Origin: Microvirga sp. TS319
GTDB lineage: Bacteria > Pseudomonadota > Alphaproteobacteria > Rhizobiales > Beijerinckiaceae
Direction of reading: 5' to 3'
DNA: 64,000 bases
NCBI RefSeq assembly: GCF_041276405.1
Contig: NZ_JBGGGT010000002.1
Location: 3,586,001-3,650,000, forward strand
Under the pieces are notes generated by a model, which saw only the letters and a program-made list of their open reading frames with translations, did not search any database and was not told the origin of the DNA. Positions within the stretch are counted from its first letter, which is position 1. Each line of letters starts with the position of its first letter. Made by a program: the position numbers and the translations under genes. Below, piece after piece: positions 26,923-34,727 of this stretch.

Positions 26923-29900
26923 TCATTCCGCCGCCACCGGCATGGGCTGTCGCGGCTCGGCTCGGAACTTCGCCAGGAGGTCGGCTTCTTCCGCCTTGGC
27001 GGTTTTGAGGTTCCGCTCCTTGACGTGCCCGAAGCCGCGGATCTTCTGCGGAACGGCGGCAAGCCCGACCGCGATGGCGTGGTTCTGTGGGTTGAGCCTT
27101 GATGCGATCTCGTCGATCCGCCCGATGAATTCCCGGATCAGCTCACGCTCGGTGCGCCGCTCGTGCGTGTAGCCGAACAGGTCGAGCGGCGTGCCGCGAA
27201 AGTGCTTGAACTTCGCCAGAACACGCATGGCCTTCATCATCCAGGGACCGAAGCTCATCTTCTTCGGAACGCCGGTCGCGGGATCCCTCCGGGCGACGAA
27301 CGGTGGGGCCATGTGGAACTCGTAAACCATGTCCTCGCCCTCGAAGGTGGAGGCCACCTGCCGCTCGAAATGACCGTCCGTGTAGAGGCGCGCTACTTCG
27401 TATTCGTCCTTGTAGGCCATGAGCTTGAAGAGTGAGCGCGCCACCGTGTCGGTCAGCGCGGTCGAACCCGGCACGGCCCTGGCTTCGGCCTCGCGCACGC
27501 GCTCGACCTGCATGCGATAACGTCTGGCGTAACGTTTGCTCTGATACGCGGTCAGGAATGCGGCGCGCCGGTCGATCACCTCGTCGAGCGTGTCGGACAT
27601 CGTCAGCTCGTCGCCAGGGGCCTTCAGCTCGCTCATCATGGTCGCGATGAGCTCCGGCTCCGCGGCCGCGCGGCGACCCCAGGTGAAGGCGGAGAGATTC
27701 ATCGTCACCGCTTCGCCGTTGAGTTCGATTGCCTTCTCGATCGCTTCGGCATGGAGCGGCACCCGCCCGGCCTGATAGGCGTAGCCCAGCATGAACATGT
27801 TGGCCGCGATCGAATTCCCCAGAAGAGCGGTGGCGATCGCCGTCGCATCCACCAGGGCGACGCCGTCGTCTCCCGCTGCACCCTTGATGGCGCGCTTCAG
27901 GCGCTCGGTCGGGAGGGAAAAGTCGGCATTGCGCGTGAACTCGCCCGGCATCACCTCGGCGGTATTCACCACGAGCGCGGTCCGTCCCTGCTTCACGGAA
28001 GCGAGCACCTTCTTCGTTCCCGTCACCACGAGATCGCAGCCGAGAACGAGATCGGCCGATTCCGCGCTCACGCGGATCGCATGGATGTCGTCCTGGCGGT
28101 TGGCGAGGCGCACGTGGCTGTAGACCGCGCCGCCCTTCTGCGCGAGGCCCGCCATGTCGATCATGCCGAGTCCCTTGCCTTCGAGATGCGCCGCCATGCC
28201 GAGGATCGCCCCGATGGTGACGACGCCAGTCCCGCCCACGCCCGTCACGATGACGTTGAAGGTGCGGTCGATGGCAGGAAGCACCGGATCCGGCAGCGGA
28301 CGGAAAGTCCTTCCCTCCGTGGCGACGGTCTCCGGCACGGCCTTCTTCACCTTGGCGCCGTGCACCGTCACGAAGGACGGGCAGAAGCCCTTCACGCAGG
28401 AAAAATCCTTGTTGCAGTTCGACTGATCGATCTGGCGCTTGCGGCCGAACTCGGTTTCCACCGGCTGCACGGCGACGCAGTTCGACTGCACGGAGCAATC
28501 GCCGCAAGCCTCGCAGACAAGGTCGTTGATGATCACGCGCTTGTCCGGATCCGGGAACTCGCCGCGCTTGCGGCGCCGCCGCTTCTCGGAAGCGCAGGTC
28601 TGATCGTAGATCATCACGCTGACGCCGGAAACCTGCGCCAGCTCGCGCTGCACGGCATCGAGCTCGTCGCGATGATGGATCGTCATCCGGTCAGGCCAGC
28701 GGATCGATTTCGGATATTTGTGCGGCTCGTCGGTGACGAGGGCGATGCGCTCCACGCCCTCTTCCCGTACTTGGCGGGCGATCATGTCGACGGTGAGCCC
28801 GCCCTCGTGCTTCTGGCCGCCCGTCATCGCGACGGCATCGTTGAAGAGGATCTTGTAGGTAACGGTGGTCCCGGTATGGATCGACCAGCGCAGGGCGAGG
28901 ATGCCGGAATGGTTGTAGGTGCCGTCGCCGAGGTTCTGGAACACGTGTCCGCGGTTGGAGAACGGCGCCTCGCCGATCCAGTTCGCGCCCTCGCCGCCCA
29001 TCTGGGTGAAGCCGTCGGTCGAACGGTCCATCCACTGCACCATGTAGTGGCAGCCGATGCCCGCATAGGCCCGCATGCCCTCGGGCACCTTGGTCGAGGT
29101 GTTGTGCGGGCAGCCTGAGCAGAAATGCGGCACGCGGGTCGCCACGTCGCTCGTGACCTTCAGCACTTCCTGCGCATGGCGAAGCCGCGCCACGCGGCCG
29201 CGCAGATCGTCGTTGTTGTGATAGGCGAGCAGCCGCTCGCCGATGACGATGGCGATGTCGTGCGGATCGAGCGCGCCCTTGACCGGGAAGAGCCAGTTGC
29301 CCGCCTCGTCCTTCTTGCCGATGCAGAGCGGCTGGTTGGCGGTGCCGTAGAGTTCCTCGCGCAGCTGCACCTCGATGAGCGAGCGCTTCTCCTCGACCAC
29401 GATGACCTTGTCGAGGCCCCGTGCGAATTCCAGGAGCTCGGCTTGAGAGAGCGGCCAGGGGCAGGCCACCTTGTAGAGGCGAAGCCCCATGTCGTTCGCC
29501 TTCACCTCGTCGAGGCCGAGTTCGTCCAGCGCCTGGCGCACGTCCAGATAGGACTTGCCGACGGTGATCACGCCGATCTTCGGCTGACGGCCGCCGGAGA
29601 GAACGATGCGGTTGAGGTTGTTGGCGCGCACGAAGGCCAGCATGGCATCGCGCTTGAAATCCTGGAGGCGCGCCTCCTGGTCGAGCACGCCGTCCCGGGC
29701 GCGGATGTTGAGCCCGCCGGGCGGCATGGTGAAATCGTCGGGCAGGACGATCTTCACGCGGTCGAGCGAGCCGTCCACGGAGGCGGTCGACTCGATGTTG
29801 TCCTTCACGCATTTGAAGGCCACCCAGGTGCCGCAAAAGCGGCTCATGGCGTAGCCGTAGAGGCCGTAATCGAGAATCTCCTGAACGCCTGCCGGGTTCA

Positions 29901-30426
29901 GGATCGGGACCATCACGTCGACGAAATGGAACTCGGATTGGTGCGCGACGGTGGAGGATTCCGCCGTGTGGTCGTCGCCCATCAGGGCAAGGACGCCGCC
30001 GTGCCTTGACGAGCCTGCCATGTTGGCGTGGCGGAACACGTCGCCGGAGCGGTCGACGCCGGGGCCTTTGCCGTACCAGAGGCCGAAGACGCCATCGTAT
30101 TTGCCGTCGCCTCGAATCTCGGCCTGTTGGGAGCCCCAGATAGCGGTGGCCGCGAGCTCCTCGTTGAGGCCGGGCTGAAAGACGATATTGGAGGCTTCGA
30201 GCCATTTCCTGGCCCGCCAGAGGTTCTGGTCCAGGCCGCCGATGGGCGAGCCGCGATAACCGGAGACGAAGCCGGCCGTGTCGAGACCCGCGAGCCTGTC
30301 CCGCTCGCGCTGCATCAGCAGCATGCGGATGACGGCCTGCGTGCCCGTGATGAACACGTGATCCTTGGTGAGATCGTACTTGTCGTCCAGCGCAACGCTA
30401 CGAAGCGCCACATGACCTTCGGCCAT
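26923..30426 (-). CDS. fused indolepyruvate ferredoxin oxidoreductase (IorA-IorB type)
   Basis: This 1167-residue enzyme decarboxylates aryl-pyruvates to aryl-acetyl-CoA, reducing ferredoxin. Domain order is: pyruvate:ferredoxin oxidoreductase alpha-like part (about 20-450; GLNEELAATAIWGSQ), thiamine-diphosphate part (about 470-650; CPHNTSTKVPEG, GEGANWIGEAPF), iron-sulfur region (CEACGDCSVQSNC and CNKDFSCVKGFC), gamma/IorB domain (about 765-960; GVGGTGVVTIGAILGMAAH), and a C-terminal extension of DUF6537 type. The ATG at 30426 has a perfect AAGGAGG six bases upstream, so the longer frame is rejected. Its neighbour is an aromatic aminotransferase. Confidence 0.93.
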   Translation of the reverse strand: MAEGHVALRSVALDDKYDLTKDHVFITGTQAVIRMLLMQRERDRLAGLDTAGFVSGYRGSPIGGLDQNLWRARKWLEASNIVFQPGLNEELAATAIWGSQQAEIRGDGKYDGVFGLWYGKGPGVDRSGDVFRHANMAGSSRHGGVLALMGDDHTAESSTVAHQSEFHFVDVMVPILNPAGVQEILDYGLYGYAMSRFCGTWVAFKCVKDNIESTASVDGSLDRVKIVLPDDFTMPPGGLNIRARDGVLDQEARLQDFKRDAMLAFVRANNLNRIVLSGGRQPKIGVITVGKSYLDVRQALDELGLDEVKANDMGLRLYKVACPWPLSQAELLEFARGLDKVIVVEEKRSLIEVQLREELYGTANQPLCIGKKDEAGNWLFPVKGALDPHDIAIVIGERLLAYHNNDDLRGRVARLRHAQEVLKVTSDVATRVPHFCSGCPHNTSTKVPEGMRAYAGIGCHYMVQWMDRSTDGFTQMGGEGANWIGEAPFSNRGHVFQNLGDGTYNHSGILALRWSIHTGTTVTYKILFNDAVAMTGGQKHEGGLTVDMIARQVREEGVERIALVTDEPHKYPKSIRWPDRMTIHHRDELDAVQRELAQVSGVSVMIYDQTCASEKRRRRKRGEFPDPDKRVIINDLVCEACGDCSVQSNCVAVQPVETEFGRKRQIDQSNCNKDFSCVKGFCPSFVTVHGAKVKKAVPETVATEGRTFRPLPDPVLPAIDRTFNVIVTGVGGTGVVTIGAILGMAAHLEGKGLGMIDMAGLAQKGGAVYSHVRLANRQDDIHAIRVSAESADLVLGCDLVVTGTKKVLASVKQGRTALVVNTAEVMPGEFTRNADFSLPTERLKRAIKGAAGDDGVALVDATAIATALLGNSIAANMFMLGYAYQAGRVPLHAEAIEKAIELNGEAVTMNLSAFTWGRRAAAEPELIATMMSELKAPGDELTMSDTLDEVIDRRAAFLTAYQSKRYARRYRMQVERVREAEARAVPGSTALTDTVARSLFKLMAYKDEYEVARLYTDGHFERQVASTFEGEDMVYEFHMAPPFVARRDPATGVPKKMSFGPWMMKAMRVLAKFKHFRGTPLDLFGYTHERRTERELIREFIGRIDEIASRLNPQNHAIAVGLAAVPQKIRGFGHVKERNLKTAKAEEADLLAKFRAEPRQPMPVAAE

Positions 30427-30653
30427 GCCGTACCTCCTTGGAGCCCTCTGCCCCGCACGCCGGTTCGCCCGGTTCTTCTTGGTTTTATGATTTACGTCAG
30501 CAATGCTGACATAACTGCCGAAGTCCGTCAATCGAGCAGCTCCCGCGAGCAGGTCCCGCCCGAAGCCTTCGTTTCGCCTCCATTAACCTTAAAGCGTCTA
30601 GATCCCGGTTTCGCCTCCAGAAGTCCTGGAAGCGTCGCACTGGAAGGCAACGC

Positions 30654-31304
30654 ATGAGAATCCGCCTTGGTCCCGTCCTCTGCCTCGCTCTCCTGTCGAC
30701 GGGGCTCAGCATGCCGGCCTTCGCACACCCTCATGTGTGGATCACCGCAAGGGCCCAGGTGGTGTTCGCCCCCGACGGCAAGGTGACGGGCATCCGCCAT
30801 CGATGGACCTTCGACGAGGCCTATACCGCCTATGTCACCCAAGGGCTCGACAGGGACGGCGACGGCAAGCTGACATCGGAGGAACTGCAGGACCTGGCGG
30901 ACGAAAACGCAGGCGGCCTCTCGGAATTCGATTACTTCACCACCCTCAAGGTGCATGGAAAACCGCAGGCCTTCGGCGATCCGCAGGAGGCCCGGATGAC
31001 CATGGACGGCCAGCAGGTCACCATGGACTTCCTGCTGCCCCTGAAGGCTCCGACCGCCGTGACCGGCGCCCTGGCCATGGAGATCGACGACCCGACCTTC
31101 TTCGTCTATTTCAGCCTCGCCGATCAAACTTCCGTGACCCTGGCCAATGCGCCGCAGGGCTGCGTGACGAATATCGCCAAGGCCAAGCCGCTCGACGCCG
31201 CCATGCTGAAGATCCTCCAGGACGAGGGCGCGGTCCAGGCGGCGCCACCGGGCGCGAATTTCGGCGTGGAATATTCGAACAAGGCGATCATCGCATGTCC
31301 GTGA
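30654..31304 (+). CDS. DUF1007 family periplasmic protein, nickel/cobalt-efflux partner
   Basis: This 216-residue protein has a signal peptide that should be cut after PAFA (residue 24), leaving a mature N-terminus HPHVW, a plausible amino-terminal metal site. An EF-hand-like loop DRDGDGKLTSEEL (66-78) follows. DUF1007 proteins are commonly encoded next to NicO-type nickel/cobalt transporters; here the stop overlaps the transporter start by ten bases, so the two are translated together. GGAAGG precedes the ATG. A metal-donor or sensor role in the periplasm is inferred. Confidence 0.88.
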   Translation: MRIRLGPVLCLALLSTGLSMPAFAHPHVWITARAQVVFAPDGKVTGIRHRWTFDEAYTAYVTQGLDRDGDGKLTSEELQDLADENAGGLSEFDYFTTLKVHGKPQAFGDPQEARMTMDGQQVTMDFLLPLKAPTAVTGALAMEIDDPTFFVYFSLADQTSVTLANAPQGCVTNIAKAKPLDAAMLKILQDEGAVQAAPPGANFGVEYSNKAIIACP

Positions 31305-32308
31305 CGTCCGCTCCGCTCGACTCCTCCTCCGCCGGCCCGGCGCCATTCTGGCAGAGGCTTGTCCTGGCGGTCGCGGCGGTTGCCGTCGTGGCGGCCGGCA
31401 TGGGGCTGCTCGCGCTCTGGATCGGCCCCGTCGGCGCTCCACCTCCCCGCAGTCCCTTCGGCATGGGCATTCGGGAGGCAGCCCCCTCGGGCCATCTCGG
31501 GGCCTGGCTCCTGTCCGTCCAATCCGGTTTCTATGCCAGCCTCCAGGCGAGCGTGCGCGCCATGAAGGAGAGCGGCGCGGCGCTCGGGTCGCTGCTTGCC
31601 GTCGGCTTCGCCTATGGGGTCTTCCATGCGGCGGGGCCGGGGCACGGAAAGAGCGTGATCTCGGCCTATCTGGTGGCCGACGAAAAGGCGCTCCGCAAAG
31701 GCTTCGCCTTGAGCTTCGCGGCCGCCTTCGTGCAGGCCACGGTCGCCATTCTCATCGTGGGAACGGTGAATCTCGTTCTGCACGCCACGGCCGCCACCAT
31801 GAACCGGCTCGCCATGAACGTAGAGCTTTTGAGCTTCATCGCGGTCGCCCTGCTGGGCCTCGCGGTCACCTGGCGCAAGAGCGGCAAGCTCCTGGGCGTC
31901 ATGGCGCTCGCGCGCAATCCTCTCGCCTCGGCGCAGGAGGATTGCTGCGATCATGTCCACATGCCGCCGCCCGAGGAGCTCAGCCGCCTCACCCGCTGGC
32001 GCGACATGGCGGGCGTGGCGCTTGCCGCCGGCATCCGTCCCTGCGCGGGAGCGCTGATCGTGCTCGTCTTCTCCCTGGCGCAGGGCCTTTTCGCCGCGGG
32101 CATTGCCGCCACCTTCGCGATGGCTCTCGGGACCGCGCTGACCACCAGCGCCATCGCGGCCATGGCCGTCTTCGCCAAGGCCCTGGCCTTGAGAATGGCG
32201 GGTGGACGGGGAGCCGGGGGCGCCGTCGCTGTCGCCGGCCTCGAGCTCATCGCCGCCGCCTTCGTCCTTGTCCTGGGTGCGAGCCTGCTGGCGGGCCTCC
32301 TGGGCTGA
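31295..32308 (+). CDS. NicO family nickel/cobalt transporter
   Basis: This 337-residue inner-membrane protein has about six or seven hydrophobic helices. NicO/RcnA signatures are HAAGPGHGKSVISAYLVADE and AAGIRPCAGALIVLVFSLAQG. A short cytoplasmic or periplasmic loop carries DCCDHVHMPPPEE, a candidate metal-sensing segment. RcnA-type members export Ni2+ and Co2+; direction here is inferred. The ATG at 31295 lies inside the end of the DUF1007 gene. The upstream frame extension is only a shadow of that gene. Confidence 0.9.
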   Translation: MSVTSAPLDSSSAGPAPFWQRLVLAVAAVAVVAAGMGLLALWIGPVGAPPPRSPFGMGIREAAPSGHLGAWLLSVQSGFYASLQASVRAMKESGAALGSLLAVGFAYGVFHAAGPGHGKSVISAYLVADEKALRKGFALSFAAAFVQATVAILIVGTVNLVLHATAATMNRLAMNVELLSFIAVALLGLAVTWRKSGKLLGVMALARNPLASAQEDCCDHVHMPPPEELSRLTRWRDMAGVALAAGIRPCAGALIVLVFSLAQGLFAAGIAATFAMALGTALTTSAIAAMAVFAKALALRMAGGRGAGGAVAVAGLELIAAAFVLVLGASLLAGLLG

Positions 32309-32319
32309 TTCGGGACCTG

Positions 32320-32417
32320 GAGCATCGAACGCAAAAGTGGGAACCGGTCTTGCGTGAAAAGATGCTCAAGACCATTAACTTGCTGGACCGGATGTAGATT
32401 CGATTTCACATCCGATG
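32320..32417. repeat. dispersed palindromic repeat cluster 6
   Basis: One compound unit starts GAGCATCGAACGCAAAAGTGG, runs through TTGCGTGAAAAGATGCTCAAG, and ends with a CGGATGTAGATTCGATTTCACATCCG foldback. It sits in the convergent gap after the NicO gene. Confidence 0.8.
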
Positions 32418-32427
32418 ATGGAGCCGA

Positions 32428-34023
32428 TCAAAGCCCCAGTGCACCGCCATCCGCACGCGGATCGTGCACGGCCTCGACGCGCCCGTTGCGGGGATGCCTC
32501 ACGAGCATGCCCGCATGCCCCATGGCGTCCGCATAGGATCGGCCCAGCTCCTCAACCGGATGGCCGTAGCTCGAGAGCGCGCGCAGGAGGCTCGGATCGA
32601 ACCGGTCCTCCACTTTGAGGGTCGAGGACGGCGCCTGCCAGGTCTTGCCGAGGAGCCAGCGCGGCGCGTCGACGGCATCGGCGAGACCCATGCCGAAATC
32701 GGCATAGCGCGTGAAGATCTGCCCCAGGATCTGCGGCTGCCCCTCGCCCCCCATCGTTCCGTAGGACAGGACGCGCCCGTCATTGAACACCGCCAGCCCC
32801 GGGCTGAGCGTGTGGAAGGGCTTTCTCCCCGGCTCCATGGGGTTCCGGCTGTTTGGATCGAGCGAGAAGCCCAAGCCCCGGTTATGCCAGTGAATGCCGG
32901 TCGACGGCAGCACGCAGCCGGAGCCGAAGGCCCAGTAGACGGACTGGATATAGGACACCGCTAATCCGTCCTTGTCGATACAGCCCATCCACACCGTGTC
33001 GCCCTCCGCCGGGCGCACCGGCGTGGGAGCAGCGCGACGCGCCTCGATCAGCGCCGCCTCCTTCTCGAACGAGGCGGACGTGAGGAAGGAGGCAGGATCG
33101 AGGGTGAGTTCGCGCGGGTCGGTGACGACCCTGTCGCGGATGGCGAAGGCGCGCTTGGCCGCCTCGATCAGGCCGTGGTGATGCTCCGGCGTTTCGCCGT
33201 GCTTCACGGCGAGCCGGGAGAACAGGCCGAGCATGAGAAGCGCAGCGATCCCTTGGCTCGGCGGCGGCATGTTGTAGACGGTCGAATGCTCCAGCGCGAC
33301 CGAGAGCGGCTTCACCACCCGGGCCTGATAGGCCTCCATGTCCTTGCGAATAATCGGGCTGCCGATGCGCTCCAGGTCCGCCGCGATCTCCCGCCCTACG
33401 TCGCCGCGATAGAAATCGGCCAGGCCCGCATGGGCGAGCTGTTCGAGCGTATCGGCGAGCCTCGGAGAGCGCCGGATCGCGCCCGCGGGCGGCAGCTTGC
33501 CGTCCTCGAGAAAGGCCTCGGCAAAGCCGGGCGCCGAGAAGAGCGCTGCCTCCTCCAACATGCGATTGCGCCCCTCGGCGACGGCGATCCCATAGCCCTC
33601 GCGGGCGAGGCGGACGGCATCGGCGAGAAGCATGTCGCGCGGCAATTGCCCGCCGAGCGCCTTCGCGAGCTCCAGCGCGAGGCCCCAGCCGCTGACGGCG
33701 CCCGCTACCGTGAGTGCCGCATCGGGCCCGCGCGGCGGGACGCGGTCGTAGCCCTTGTCCCGGTAGCGCTTGATGGTGGCGAGCGACCCGGCCGGTCCCG
33801 AGGCGTCGAGGGCATGGACCCGCCCTTTCGGCTCCCGCACCAGCCAGAAGCCGTCGCCCCCCAAGCCGTTCATGTGTGGATAGACGACCGCGATGGTCGC
33901 GGCCATGGCCACCATGGCCTCCACGGCGTTGCCGCCGGCGGCCAGGATCGTCTGGCCGGTCTCGGCGGCGAGCTGATGGGGAGCGGCGACGGCGGCGGTT
34001 GAGAAAACAGGGGTCTCGGGCAT
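32428..34023 (-). CDS. gamma-glutamyltransferase family Ntn-hydrolase
   Basis: This 531-residue proenzyme of the GGT family is expected to cut itself before Thr343 (GDTVWMG), exposing the threonine as nucleophile. Large-subunit signs are AAGGNAVEAMVAMAAT and HMNGLGGDGF; small-subunit signs are FHTLSPGLAVF and GTMGGEGQPQ, the oxyanion glycines. There is no signal peptide, unlike periplasmic Ggt, so a cytoplasmic amidase relative (for example an oxamate amidohydrolase-like HpxW) is as likely as true glutathione breakdown. It stands alone between a repeat and a divergent small membrane gene. Confidence 0.87.
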   Translation of the reverse strand: MPETPVFSTAAVAAPHQLAAETGQTILAAGGNAVEAMVAMAATIAVVYPHMNGLGGDGFWLVREPKGRVHALDASGPAGSLATIKRYRDKGYDRVPPRGPDAALTVAGAVSGWGLALELAKALGGQLPRDMLLADAVRLAREGYGIAVAEGRNRMLEEAALFSAPGFAEAFLEDGKLPPAGAIRRSPRLADTLEQLAHAGLADFYRGDVGREIAADLERIGSPIIRKDMEAYQARVVKPLSVALEHSTVYNMPPPSQGIAALLMLGLFSRLAVKHGETPEHHHGLIEAAKRAFAIRDRVVTDPRELTLDPASFLTSASFEKEAALIEARRAAPTPVRPAEGDTVWMGCIDKDGLAVSYIQSVYWAFGSGCVLPSTGIHWHNRGLGFSLDPNSRNPMEPGRKPFHTLSPGLAVFNDGRVLSYGTMGGEGQPQILGQIFTRYADFGMGLADAVDAPRWLLGKTWQAPSSTLKVEDRFDPSLLRALSSYGHPVEELGRSYADAMGHAGMLVRHPRNGRVEAVHDPRADGGALGL

Positions 34024-34118
34024 GAAGGATAAGGCGCTCAGATGGAATGTCAGGCGAACCTTGCACCGGAGGGGGCGTTTAGGGTAGTCCCTTCCGAGAG
34101 AGAATGGAGACTGGAACC

Positions 34119-34355
34119 GTGGCTCAGGCGAAAAGCACCAACTGGCGCAACCTCATCACCATCACCAGCATCATGGTCCTGGTCGGTGCGGAGGTCTTCG
34201 GCGTGGCCATCTCGGCCGGCTGGGCCATCGCGGGCCTGTTCGAGCTCGGCCATATCGTGGGCTATGTGCTGATGGGCCTCTTCAGCCTGCTCGCCGTCTA
34301 TTTCCTGGTCAATCTCTGGCAGCGCTGCGTCGCGGTCGAACCCCTGGCCGAGTGA
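34119..34355 (+). CDS. small two-helix membrane protein, unknown function
   Basis: This protein of about 78 residues has two hydrophobic stretches (ITITSIMVLVGAEVFGVAIS and IVGYVLMGLFSLLAVYFLV) and few charged residues. I do not recognise a family with certainty. The GTG at 34119 is chosen because GGAG lies nine bases before it; an ATG at 34104 would add five residues. It runs convergently against the DUF1850 gene, with adjacent stops, and divergently from the GGT gene. Confidence 0.65.
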   Translation: MAQAKSTNWRNLITITSIMVLVGAEVFGVAISAGWAIAGLFELGHIVGYVLMGLFSLLAVYFLVNLWQRCVAVEPLAE

Positions 34356-34727
34356 TCAGGGACGGCCGTCACAGACCCTCATCGCGACGGGGTCGGCCTC
34401 CGGCGGCACATAGGCTTCCATCGGGCGGCATTGCCCCTCGATGCAGATCCTCCAATCCGCCGTGGCGCCCGAGCGGCGCATGATCACCTCGCGCTGAGGC
34501 GGCACGTCCGGCTTCCAGACCCAGGCGCCATTGACGAGCCGCGCCTCCGGCGGCGGCTCCATTCCGGCGCCTGAGCCCCTGATCCGCGCTTCCACGAGTT
34601 CGAGCCCCGCGGGGGTTGCGCGCCAATCCTCCTCCCAGACGATCTTCTCGACCGAATGCGTCCAGGCAAGGGTCATCGCGCCCGCCATCAGGGGCGCGAC
34701 GACCTTGCCTGCGACGAGGCAGATCAT
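34356..34727 (-). CDS. DUF1850 protein, TRAP-TAXI accessory
   Basis: This 123-residue protein has a hydrophobic N-terminus (VAGKVVAPLMAGAM) and the DUF1850 pattern LAWTHSVEKIVWEEDWRA followed by ELVEARIRGSGAGMEPPP. DUF1850 proteins are encoded almost only with TAXI-type TRAP transporters. Its start overlaps the TRAP permease stop as ATGA, so it is the last gene of that operon. It may be membrane-anchored and help substrate delivery or assembly; its exact role is unknown. Confidence 0.88.
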   Translation of the reverse strand: MICLVAGKVVAPLMAGAMTLAWTHSVEKIVWEEDWRATPAGLELVEARIRGSGAGMEPPPEARLVNGAWVWKPDVPPQREVIMRRSGATADWRICIEGQCRPMEAYVPPEADPVAMRVCDGRP

